Assembly (NCBI GenBank): GCA_035527275.1
Contig: DATLBA010000008.1
Location: 1-16,654 of the forward strand
Reading direction: 5' to 3'
DNA from: DATLBA01 sp035527275
GTDB taxonomy: Bacteria; Planctomycetota; Phycisphaerae; FEN-1346
DNA: 16,654 nt
The notes beneath the pieces are model-generated. The model worked only from the letters and a program-made list of their open reading frames with translations. It made no database searches and was not told the DNA's origin. Both the position numbers and the translations under genes were made by a program. Position 1 is the stretch's first letter. Every line of letters begins with the position of its first letter. Below, one piece after another: positions 6,672-13,524 of this stretch.

Positions 6672-7481
6672 ATGAGCGACATCCAACTCGGCTTCATCGG
6701 CGCCGGCAACATGGCCGAGGCGATAGCGCGCGGCATCCTGCGCGCGGCGGTCCTCGCGCCCGAGGAAATGATCGCCACCGACCCCGACGCCGAGAGGCGG
6801 CGGCTGTTTATCGACGCGCTCGGAATCGAGGCCGTGGAGGAAAACGAGCAGGTCGTCGAGCGGGCCCCTTGCGTTCTGGTGGCCGTCAAGCCGCAAGTTT
6901 TCGACAAGGCCGTCGCGCCGGTGGGAAGCCGGTTCGGTCCGGACTCGCTTCTAATCAGCATCTGCGCCGGGGTTTCGACGCGGCACATCGAGGAACTCGT
7001 CGCCGGCGGGACGCGCGTCGTCCGCGCCATGCCGAATGCGCCGATGGTCGTGGGGCGCGGTATCGTGGCGCTCTCGGCCGGAGCGAGCGCGACGGAGGAA
7101 GACCTGGCGGCGGCCGAGCGGCTCTTGGGCGCGGCCGCTGAGGTGATTCGCGTCCCCGAAGACCTGATGGACGCCGTCACGGCGGTCTCGGGTTCCGGCC
7201 CCGCCTACTTTTTTTACCTCGCGGAACTTCTGGCCGCCGCGGGGGCGGAGGCCGGCTTGCCGAAGGACCAGGCGAAGTATCTTGCGCGCGTGACCTTCGA
7301 GGGGGCCGCCCGCCTCCTGGCCGAGTCGGGCGAAGAGCCTGAAACGCTTCGCCGGAAAGTGACCAGCCCCGGCGGCACAACCGAAGCCGCCATCCGCACC
7401 CTCGACGCCCTAGGCTTTAAGAAAATGGTTGCCGAAGCCGTCCGCGCCGCCCGCGATCGCGGACGAGAGTTGGGGCGGTGA
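6672..7481 (+). CDS. proC: Pyrroline-5-carboxylate reductase
   Basis: A 269-residue NAD(P)H-dependent enzyme that reduces 1-pyrroline-5-carboxylate to proline, the last step of proline synthesis, in the cytoplasm. The Rossmann loop GFIGAGNMAEAI is at 7-18. Family blocks are AVKPQVFDK, RAMPNAPMVVGRG, SGSGPAYFFYLAE (about 172-185) and the C-terminal VTSPGGTTEAAI, which shapes the substrate pocket. Length is normal for ProC and the start ATG at 6672 follows a weak AGGGG site. It lies 144 bases after mlaD, so it may be a separate unit. A transposase unit begins six bases after its stop. Confidence 0.95.
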   Translation: MSDIQLGFIGAGNMAEAIARGILRAAVLAPEEMIATDPDAERRRLFIDALGIEAVEENEQVVERAPCVLVAVKPQVFDKAVAPVGSRFGPDSLLISICAGVSTRHIEELVAGGTRVVRAMPNAPMVVGRGIVALSAGASATEEDLAAAERLLGAAAEVIRVPEDLMDAVTAVSGSGPAYFFYLAELLAAAGAEAGLPKDQAKYLARVTFEGAARLLAESGEEPETLRRKVTSPGGTTEAAIRTLDALGFKKMVAEAVRAARDRGRELGR

Positions 7482-7486
7482 AGGAG

Positions 7487-7538
7487 TGCTAAGCGGCAAG
7501 CCGCTTGCGGCCAAAGCGGAGCCGCTTGCGGCTTAGCA
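7487..7538. repeat. Inverted repeat hairpin upstream of the transposase
   Basis: TGCTAAGCGGCAAGCCGC (7487-7504) faces GCCGCTTGCGGCTTAGCA (7521-7538). The arms match at 16 of 18 positions and each has its own inner dyad (GCGGC-AA-GCCGC and GCCGC-TT-GCGGC). A third CCGCTTGCGG lies at 7501-7510. It could act as a transposase recognition hairpin, and possibly as a barrier after proC, but it has no T-run. Confidence 0.8.
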
Positions 7539-7552
7539 GGGGTTAACCTATC

Positions 7553-8197
7553 ATGGCGCGCCCGTTCGTCATTGCTTATCACCTGATCTGGACGGCCTAC
7601 GGCTGGTGGCTGCCGAACGATCCGCGTGGGAGCACTTCGCGCGGCGTGGCGGACGGGCGCATCGCCCAACTCGGGCCGCACCACTGCGGCCGGCGCGCCC
7701 AGTTGCCTCCGCTGGAAGCGCTGGACGCTTTCTACCGCGAGGCCGACGGCGTCCTCAAGTTCGAGCGGCTTTCCCTCAGGCCGCAGGCCGCCCGGTGCGT
7801 GGCCGAGGCAATCGGCATAACCGTACGCGCCAAGCGCTACACATGCTACGCCTGCGCCATTCTGCCGGACCACGTGCACCTGGTCATCCGCAAGCACCGC
7901 GACAAGGCGGAGGATATGATTGAGGCGCTCCAATCCGTTTCCCGCTTGCGGCTTACGAGCGCGGGCCTCCGACCGGCGGGCCATCCCGTTTGGGCCCGCG
8001 GCGGCTGGAAAGGCTTCCTCGACCATCCGGATGCCGTCCGTCGCACGATCGCTTACATCGAGGACAACCCCACGAAGCAGCACCTCCCGCGGCAAACGTG
8101 GCCGTTCGTCGTCCCGTACGACGGCTGGCCGCTCCACCCGGGGCACGATCCGGCAAGCCCATACGCCCGACGCCTGCGCGGGCAACGGCCGGGCTAA
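7553..8197 (+). CDS. REP-associated-type Y1 (HUH) transposase
   Basis: A 214-residue single-strand DNA endonuclease/transposase of the IS200/RAYT superfamily. The metal-binding HUH motif is H107-V-H109 in PDHVHLVI. The catalytic tyrosine is Y168 in AYIEDNPTK, matching the YIxxNP signature of this family. The N-terminus FVIAYHLIWTAYGWWLPNDP is also family-typical. Both catalytic elements are intact, so it may be active. ATG at 7553 has only a weak upstream AGGGG. The stop TAA at 8195-8197 is supplied by the palindrome GGCTAAGCCGCAAGCGG, so the coding end and the repeat are fused. Residues S130-T135 are encoded by a 15-base exact inverted copy of part of that repeat. It faces the minus-strand GalT-like gene convergently. 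Confidence 0.85.
   Translation: MARPFVIAYHLIWTAYGWWLPNDPRGSTSRGVADGRIAQLGPHHCGRRAQLPPLEALDAFYREADGVLKFERLSLRPQAARCVAEAIGITVRAKRYTCYACAILPDHVHLVIRKHRDKAEDMIEALQSVSRLRLTSAGLRPAGHPVWARGGWKGFLDHPDAVRRTIAYIEDNPTKQHLPRQTWPFVVPYDGWPLHPGHDPASPYARRLRGQRPG
7941..7955 (-). repeat. Palindrome core copy inside the transposase gene
   Basis: CCCGCTTGCGGCTTA is the exact reverse complement of TAAGCCGCAAGCGGG at 8195-8209 and shares 14 bases with 7522-7535. It encodes SRLRLT at residues 130-135. Because relatives of this protein may have similar residues here, insertion is less certain than for pabB. Confidence 0.6.
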
Positions 8198-8209
8198 GCC
8201 GCAAGCGGG
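8192..8209 (+). repeat. Palindrome at the transposase stop codon
   Basis: GGCTAAGCCGCAAGCGGG has the same orientation as the first arm upstream of the gene (7487-7504). Its TAA is the transposase stop codon. Confidence 0.75.
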
Positions 8210-8243
8210 CGGCCTGGAAAACCGCGAGCGGACGGCGCCCCCG

Positions 8244-9350
8244 CTATGTCTTCAGCGCCTCCGCCAAATCGAACGGGTCGCTGGAGACGACGGCGCTGGC
8301 GTAAAGTTCCATCGCGCCGATGTCGGCCGTCTTCGCCCCTGGGTCGCCGCGATCCACCAGGTGAACGAGCACGGGGAAACCTTCCCACGCCGCGTCGGCC
8401 GGCCCGAGCGGCGGCATGTAAACCGCGAGGTTGTAGGCCTTCACGTCGAGTCCGGCGTAAATCCTGAGCGCCCGGTGGATGGCGGAAGCCGTATCCGGCG
8501 CATCGAGCGCCGGGCAGAGGAGGATGAGTTCCTTTTCTTTTGCAGGCGTAAGGTGCGCAAGCGCTGTTACCTCCCCCCACCTGGCCGCCAGACCGAGCGA
8601 GTCGTGCACGGCCACAAGATCCTCGAAGTAATCGGCGCCGTGGTCTTGGCGGTAGCGTCGGGCGTCGCGGCGCAGCCGCTCGACCTTCCCGTAATGGAAC
8701 TTTCGGCCGAGGGTCATCTGGGCGTGGCCGTGGATGATACTCGCCCCGGCCTTCCACAGGCAGTTCCACATGAGGAAAAAGAACCGCGCTTCCGGGTTTT
8801 CCGCGCGGGCCTTCTCGGCCCACTGGCGGCTGGTCGCAAGCAGGTCGGCCACTTCGTCGGCGCCGAACGCGTCGGTGCGGAATCGAAGCGGCGAGTGGTC
8901 CTCGAAAATCACCAGCCCGTGGTATCCGTCGTAGGCGGCGACGTTGGCGCACGTCTTGTCCCCGCCGATGCGGCCGAAGGTGTTCTCCGGCGTCAGTTCC
9001 ATCGGGCGGCAGAAGGCACACTTGGCGCGCGCGGCCTCGATTTCCGTTTCCAGATCTGAAGTGTCTTTGGCCTCGATCGGCCGCTGGGCACGGATTGCGT
9101 TAAAGAGCGTCGCCTGGCCGGTCACGCGGTTCATCACATGGACGATCCTCTGGCGGCGAATTGTCTCGAGAATCTTTTCGCGCGTCGGCGCCAGGTAGGC
9201 GAACGCCTTGGCAATCCAGTCTTCCATGGGCGGCGGCGGGAGGACGTGCGCTTCGCTGGTCGTAAACTCATATAGGCGGTCGAATCGCTCGCGCGCTTTC
9301 GTGTCCAGATTTGCCGTGAGATTATCCAGAGCCGTGATCGTCGCAACCAT
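8244..9350 (-). CDS. GalT-like HIT-superfamily nucleotidyltransferase
   Basis: A 368-residue protein resembling galactose-1-phosphate uridylyltransferase. HGHAQ at H207-Q211 matches the HPHxQ active site that carries the nucleotidyl-histidine intermediate, with H209 as the likely nucleophile. C111 and C114 in CAFC match the zinc-binding pair near the N-terminus. Related plant GalT-like enzymes act as ADP-glucose phosphorylases, so the true substrate could be an ADP- or UDP-sugar. ATG at 9350 is preferred because AAAGGA lies five to six bases upstream; a start at 9380 adds ten residues without a good site. It lies 80 bases after the glycosyltransferase gene on the same strand, with no clear terminator between, so it is probably co-transcribed. 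No galK or galE is nearby to support classical galactose use. Confidence 0.8.
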   Translation of the reverse strand: MVATITALDNLTANLDTKARERFDRLYEFTTSEAHVLPPPPMEDWIAKAFAYLAPTREKILETIRRQRIVHVMNRVTGQATLFNAIRAQRPIEAKDTSDLETEIEAARAKCAFCRPMELTPENTFGRIGGDKTCANVAAYDGYHGLVIFEDHSPLRFRTDAFGADEVADLLATSRQWAEKARAENPEARFFFLMWNCLWKAGASIIHGHAQMTLGRKFHYGKVERLRRDARRYRQDHGADYFEDLVAVHDSLGLAARWGEVTALAHLTPAKEKELILLCPALDAPDTASAIHRALRIYAGLDVKAYNLAVYMPPLGPADAAWEGFPVLVHLVDRGDPGAKTADIGAMELYASAVVSSDPFDLAEALKT

Positions 9351-9430
9351 GATGTTCCTTTCGCCGAAGGCGGAGGACAATGCCCCTTATCTTCGGATGC
9401 GGGGACCTGCGCGGCGATTGGAAATGCCGC

Positions 9431-11173
9431 CTACGCCTTGCCGACATCGTCGAAGGCCGGCAGGAGATAGTCGCGCGCGACGACTTCCCACGACATCTGT
9501 TTCGCCAGTTCGCAGCCGCTCTTGATAAGGTCCTCGTGGGCCTTGGAATCGCAGGGTAGGCGTTTGAGGATCTCGGCGGCGATGTGTTCGGCCTCGACTT
9601 CCTCGATTTCGTTGCGTTCGCGGGCGCCGATCGAGAGCACATCGTGCAGACTGGTCGGCCCCTTCGGCAGCCGCGTGTAGTCCGCCACCAGAACGTTGGG
9701 GACGGCCTTGCCGCCCGTCACCTTCTCGACAAATCCTGCGCATCCGCAGATGTTCGTGACGACGCACAGACTGCCGAACGACAGCGGCTCGAGTTGGGCG
9801 ATGCCAAAGGGTTCGTAAGTCGATTGGCCGAACTCGATGTCGGTGCCCTTGCGGATGTCCAGAAAATCCATGTCCAGCGGCATCTTCGTTCCGCAGGCGG
9901 CCTGGTTCCAGCCGAACTGGTTGACGAAGATGACCTTAATCTGCCGGGCGCAGGCGTTGAACTTTTGCATGTGGACGTGAAAATCGGCCTCCCCGCCCGA
10001 CAGGTCCGGATACCCTTCGCGGTGGCCGACCGGCCAGGAGTAACGGGCCTCCATGTCGAGGATTTCGTGCCCTTTTCGCGGCGCCCCCAACTGGCTCGAC
10101 AGGAGGAAGTAAACGCCCGTCTGACCGGTTTCGCGGAACTTCTTTTCAAGGTGCCACAGGACCTTCAGGTCGCGCCATGCCCCCTTCGACAGGGCCATCC
10201 GGGTCACGTGGCTGAAGACAAAGTCCGGCCTGAACTCCAGAATGTTCTCGGTGTACTGCCGGAGGCGCTCCTTGGACTGCCCGACGTCCTCGGCCGACAC
10301 CTCGTAGGCCGGCACGCCGTTATACGCCAGGCGGATGTCCCTGTCGGCAAAATCGGCCGCCAGGAACTTCATTTCCGAGAGGACATGGTCCCCGACGCAA
10401 AGGATGGCGTCGCAGAACCGCGCGGCCGAGATGAGGGCGTGTTTGAAGAACGGCGCCTGAAAGCCGAAGACGTCTTCGACGAACTTGCCCTTGGCCATCG
10501 CCTGCTCAAGGACGTTGTAGAACATGGTGTCATGGCCCGGGTGACCTTCGACGATTCGGCGCATCGTGGCCACCTCGTGGGCGTAGAACACGGTCCGGTA
10601 GGCTTGCGAGTTGCGGGCGATGGCCGCCAGCGCCAGCGGCATGCCCATGAACTCGTGCGCCAGGATAACGCCCGGGCCGTCCGAGGCTGCGCCCAGCACG
10701 TCCAGCGCCGCCAGCCCCGGAGCCGCCAGCCGCACATACTGCTCGTATTCCCACTCGCGGTAAAGGTCGCTCCGGATGCCGAAGCGTTCGTATAGCAGTT
10801 GCTTGAACTCGCCGAGCCGATCCCGGTTCGGGCCGGAAACATCAATCAGGACGACCTCCGGCCGGCTTTCGACGCCGGTCGCCTTGTCGCGGAAGAGGCG
10901 CTGCCCGTAAACGATTCCCACGCCGAACTTCTCGCGGACGGGTCGGAACCGCTCGGCCCATCCGCCCTCGTCGGCGCCGCTCAGGCTCGAATAGAGCACC
11001 TTCCCCTGTTTCGCCAGAAGGTCCTCCATCTCCGGGCTGCCGAGCGGGCCGACGAGGATCGAGCGTTTCACGCGCTCGTTATAGGCCTTTGCGGTGAAAA
11101 AGCCCTGAAGCACCGCTCCGATGCCGCCGACTTTCTGAACCGCTTCGTGCGTGACGTGAATCAGCGTGCTCAT
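9431..11173 (-). CDS. Glycogen/starch-synthase-like glycosyltransferase
   Basis: A 580-residue GT-B glycosyltransferase that probably extends a glucan from an NDP-glucose. The N-terminal loop HVTHEAVQKVGGIGAVLQGF holds K14-V-G-G, matching the KxGG substrate loop of glycogen/starch synthases. The C-terminal STYEPFGIAQLEPLSFG holds the E-x7-E pair E454 and E462, typical of retaining GT-B enzymes. The middle (AHEFMGMPLALAA, FYAHEVATMRR) also fits. It is longer than bacterial GlgA (about 477) and diverged, so GT5 or GT3-like is uncertain. ATG at 11173 has AAGGAG with a 5-base spacer. An upstream GTG at 11179 would overlap that site and is rejected. The GalT-like gene follows; together they suggest an NDP-glucose and glucan module. 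Confidence 0.78.
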   Translation of the reverse strand: MSTLIHVTHEAVQKVGGIGAVLQGFFTAKAYNERVKRSILVGPLGSPEMEDLLAKQGKVLYSSLSGADEGGWAERFRPVREKFGVGIVYGQRLFRDKATGVESRPEVVLIDVSGPNRDRLGEFKQLLYERFGIRSDLYREWEYEQYVRLAAPGLAALDVLGAASDGPGVILAHEFMGMPLALAAIARNSQAYRTVFYAHEVATMRRIVEGHPGHDTMFYNVLEQAMAKGKFVEDVFGFQAPFFKHALISAARFCDAILCVGDHVLSEMKFLAADFADRDIRLAYNGVPAYEVSAEDVGQSKERLRQYTENILEFRPDFVFSHVTRMALSKGAWRDLKVLWHLEKKFRETGQTGVYFLLSSQLGAPRKGHEILDMEARYSWPVGHREGYPDLSGGEADFHVHMQKFNACARQIKVIFVNQFGWNQAACGTKMPLDMDFLDIRKGTDIEFGQSTYEPFGIAQLEPLSFGSLCVVTNICGCAGFVEKVTGGKAVPNVLVADYTRLPKGPTSLHDVLSIGARERNEIEEVEAEHIAAEILKRLPCDSKAHEDLIKSGCELAKQMSWEVVARDYLLPAFDDVGKA

Positions 11174-11350
11174 CGACACTCCTTATCTGAACGCCGAACC
11201 GACTGGTGGTGACAAAAACCTGTGGACGGTGTGCCGCAAGCGCCTTCGGCGCCGGCCGGTCGCCGCCATCCCCGCCCTTGTATCGGAAAAGGGACGGGCG
11301 AACTTCTCTCTTTTACGCCCGGGACGCCGAATCGCCTGCGTCGGACCGAT

Positions 11351-12184
11351 TCACGCGGTTAACATCTTATAGGCGGCCCAGGCAAGAAACAGCACGAAGA
11401 CGACCCGCACGCGCTCGCGCGAGACGCGGTGCGTTAGATACGAGCCGACCGCCGCTCCCACCACCGCCGTCGGTGCAAGCAGCCCCACATAGAGCCACGG
11501 CCGCGCCGGATCGACGCCGAGCGACGCCAGGCTCATGTGCTTGACCGCCGCCGCCAGGATGCACGTGAAGATGATCGCGACGCTCGAGTTGGCCACCGCC
11601 GTCTTGAGCGGCAGCCCCAAGAACATCTGCTGGGCGGGCACGGCGACGGATCCGCCGCCGATGCCCAAAAGCCCTGATGACAGCCCCATCGCGCCGCCGA
11701 CCAGACCGACGCCGAGCCCTTTCGCCCCCGGTGAGTCACGGGGGGCTAAAGGCGGCGAACTCCCTTCCCCCGCCTGCGCCGTCTCGCGCCCGAGCCAGTA
11801 GCGACGAACCATTCGCCAGAGGTTGACGGCGATGATATAAATCATGGCCAGCCCGAACAGCCGCCTCAAATACACTTCTTCCTCGCCCGTGAACCGGTTG
11901 CTGAGCAGGACGCCGAGGACCGCCGCCGCCATGCTGCAGGGTATGAGAACGCGGAGGATGCGGCCGCTGACGCGCCCGGACTTGAGGTGTGCGCGCGCGG
12001 CCGAGGCGCCCACGCAGACGTTCACCACCAGCGCTGCGGCCTGCGCTGTGTGATAGTCGGCCCGGATGAACACAGTCAGCACGGGAATGAAAAGCACGCT
12101 GCCGCCGATTCCCAGGAACCCGCCGAGCGCCCCGCCCGCAAGGCCCACCGCCAGCAGCGTTACCACGAAAGGCCACTCAGGCAT
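11351..12184 (-). CDS. TauE/SafE (DUF81) family membrane permease
   Basis: A 277-residue inner-membrane protein with about seven or eight hydrophobic segments and two internally similar halves. Each half begins with a GxLGIGGGS-type motif (GGFLGIGGSVLFIP near 21-34 and GLLGIGGGSVAVP near 171-183), the signature of this family. Members export sulfite, sulfoacetate or related anions; the substrate cannot be told from sequence. ATG at 12184 lies inside the end of hemC, an 8-base overlap (ATGCCTGA), so it is translated coupled to hemC. The central linker, about residues 141-156, is Pro/Gly/Ser-rich. Within it about 145-154 are encoded by a palindromic repeat that seems inserted in frame between the two halves. 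Confidence 0.87.
   Translation of the reverse strand: MPEWPFVVTLLAVGLAGGALGGFLGIGGSVLFIPVLTVFIRADYHTAQAAALVVNVCVGASAARAHLKSGRVSGRILRVLIPCSMAAAVLGVLLSNRFTGEEEVYLRRLFGLAMIYIIAVNLWRMVRRYWLGRETAQAGEGSSPPLAPRDSPGAKGLGVGLVGGAMGLSSGLLGIGGGSVAVPAQQMFLGLPLKTAVANSSVAIIFTCILAAAVKHMSLASLGVDPARPWLYVGLLAPTAVVGAAVGSYLTHRVSRERVRVVFVLFLAWAAYKMLTA
11725..11750 (-). repeat. Palindromic repeat in frame inside the TauE-family gene
   Basis: On the plus strand CCCCCG (11725-11730) pairs with CGGGGG (11739-11744), and the inner GTGA/TCAC also pairs with one offset base. The unit is followed by GGCTAAA (11744-11750), the same tail that follows the pabB palindrome. It encodes part of the loop joining the two halves of the permease. 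Confidence 0.65.
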
Positions 12185-13127
12185 CGGCCTCTCCCGATTC
12201 GGTTGCCATGAGCCGCGCGGCCCCCGCTTCGAGGAGTTGCTCGGCCAGGTGCGAACCGATGGACTCAGGCCCTTCGGCGGGACCTTCCGCCCGGCGCCGC
12301 AGCGCTTCCTGTCCCGTCGGCGAGAGCAGCCACACGTCCAGCATCAGGCCCCCCGACTGGTCCACGGTTGCAAGCACACCGAGGGCGGTGCGGCAGCCGG
12401 CGCCCAGGCGGCGCACCAGGGCGCGCTCGCAGGCGACGGCCAGGCGTGACGGCGGATCATCCAGCGGCCCGATCCATCGGCGGACCGTTTCCGCTTCACT
12501 GCGAAACTCCAGCCCCAAGGCACCCTGGCCTGCCGCGGGAAGCATTACCGACGGTTCCAGCACGACCATTCGCCCGTCGAGGATTCCAAGCCGCCCAACG
12601 CCCGCCTGCGCCAGCACCGCCGCGTCACAGGCACCTGCCTCCAGTTTCCGAAGACGCATCTCCACGTTTCCGCGCAGGTCCACGAACGCGAGGTCCGGCC
12701 GCGCCGCCAGGAGCATCGCCCGTCGCCTGGTGCTGCTCGTCCCGACGGCGGCTCCCTCGGGCAATTCGTCGAGTGAAAGACCCTCCCGCGTGATGAGGCA
12801 GTCGCGCGGGTCGGCCCGGGCGGGAACCGCCGCCCCCACCTCGAGGCCGTGGGGCGGATGCGTCGGCACGTCCTTCATCGAATGGACCGCAAGGTCGATC
12901 CGCTTCTCCAGAAGCGCCGCTTCGAGTTCCTTGACAAACAAGCCGACGCCCGGTCCGCCTGAGGCGGACGAGAGCGGTGCTTGCCGGTCCCTGTCGCCCT
13001 GGGTGCGGACCGTCTCGATGTGGACATCGAGAGCGGGCCATGCGTCACGAAGCCGCGAGGCCACCGACTCGGCTTGTGCCAGCGCCAGTCGGCTCCCCCG
13101 CGTTCCGATTCGAAGACACTCGCCCAT
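12177..13127 (-). CDS. hemC: Porphobilinogen deaminase (hydroxymethylbilane synthase)
   Basis: A 316-residue cytoplasmic enzyme that condenses four porphobilinogens to hydroxymethylbilane in heme and tetrapyrrole synthesis. Key marks are LRIGTRGSRLALAQ at 5-18, the catalytic aspartate D86 in HSMKD, the substrate-binding GTSSTRRRAMLL (129-140), LRGNVEMRLRKLEAG, and the cofactor-bearing cysteine C245 in LGAGCRTALG. The usual proline near that cysteine is alanine here. ATG at 13127 has GGAGG four bases upstream; an upstream start at 13172 would read through that site and the promoter. The flexible loop before GLFVKELE carries extra residues SSASGGP (53-59), encoded by a perfect palindrome. The stop overlaps the TauE-family start. 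Confidence 0.95.
   Translation of the reverse strand: MGECLRIGTRGSRLALAQAESVASRLRDAWPALDVHIETVRTQGDRDRQAPLSSASGGPGVGLFVKELEAALLEKRIDLAVHSMKDVPTHPPHGLEVGAAVPARADPRDCLITREGLSLDELPEGAAVGTSSTRRRAMLLAARPDLAFVDLRGNVEMRLRKLEAGACDAAVLAQAGVGRLGILDGRMVVLEPSVMLPAAGQGALGLEFRSEAETVRRWIGPLDDPPSRLAVACERALVRRLGAGCRTALGVLATVDQSGGLMLDVWLLSPTGQEALRRRAEGPAEGPESIGSHLAEQLLEAGAARLMATESGEADA
12953..12969. repeat. Perfect palindrome in frame inside hemC
   Basis: GTCCGCCTGAGGCGGAC. Its inner 15 bases are identical to the intergenic copy at 3493-3507. It encodes SSASGGP at residues 53-59, in the active-site loop where E. coli HemC is about three residues shorter by my alignment. Confidence 0.75.
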
Positions 13128-13143
13128 GAAGCCTCCGGTCGGC

Positions 13144-13172
13144 ACCATAGTGAAAACGATACCCCGCTGCAA
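13144..13172 (-). promoter_or_regulatory. Possible promoter for hemC
   Basis: On the minus strand TTGCAG (13172-13167), a 17-base spacer and TATGGT (13149-13144) lie just upstream of the hemC ribosome binding site. The -35 box is weak (3 of 6) and the -10 matches 4 of 6. The adjacent stretch to 13261 also holds a TTGACC at 13188 and a CGCCGC-CT-GCGGCG dyad at 13194-13207, which may belong to the promoter of the rightward gene. Confidence 0.3.
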
Positions 13173-13261
13173 GCGCCGTTGTTTTCATTGACCCGCCGCC
13201 TGCGGCGCGCCAGACTACGGGGCCGGAAGATAACCCGGGTCCAATTCGAGGAGGAGACCCT

Positions 13262-13495
13262 ATGCTTGCCGAACTAGCGGTTCAGGAAGCAGCGAGAGTC
13301 GTCACGGTGGTGGAGTTGATGGACGCCGTCGAAGGTGTGGGTCGTCTCGTGACGGCCGTCATCGTCATCGTGATGTTGGTGGGAATTGCGCTGGTGGTGG
13401 CCCATCGGCGGCTGGCGAAGAATCAAGTGGAACTGGCCGAACTCGTGCGGGACCGGTCGCCCAAGGGTGGTGAAGGGCCGACCGGCCTAGCGTAG
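13262..13495 (+). CDS. Small single-span membrane protein, unknown function
   Basis: A 77-residue protein that I do not recognise. The start is well supported: GAGGAGGAG lies five bases before ATG 13262. One strong hydrophobic segment at about 28-48 (RLVTAVIVIVMLVGIALVVA) is followed by a positively charged HRRLAK, predicting an N-out, C-in topology. The short polar C-terminal tail has a Gly/Pro-rich end. It lies 134 bases from the divergent hemC start and 29 bases before the SerRS-like gene on the same strand, so those two may be co-transcribed. Confidence 0.7.
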   Translation: MLAELAVQEAARVVTVVELMDAVEGVGRLVTAVIVIVMLVGIALVVAHRRLAKNQVELAELVRDRSPKGGEGPTGLA

Positions 13496-13524
13496 CGGCC
13501 GCCCTTGCGATTCCGGGAAGCACA

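Larger units (their letters stand above)
7487..8209 (+). mobile_element. Transposase unit bracketed by palindromic repeats
   Basis: The Y1 transposase gene has an inverted-repeat hairpin immediately before it (7487-7538) and a same-sequence palindrome covering its stop codon (8192-8209). One more copy of the core lies inside the gene (7941-7955). This arrangement resembles REP-associated tyrosine transposase (RAYT) units, where the transposase sits among its own palindromes. The element boundaries are my inference; no target-site duplication is evident, as expected for HUH enzymes. Confidence 0.6.

Noticed and set aside
7487..8209. CRISPR array from the repeated CCGCTTGCGG units
   Set aside because: Units are irregularly spaced, inverted and palindromic, with no constant repeat-spacer pattern and no cas genes.
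9584..10795. 403-codon plus-strand frame opposite the glycosyltransferase
   Set aside because: No family features; the minus-strand protein has KVGG and E-x7-E motifs and a good ribosome binding site.
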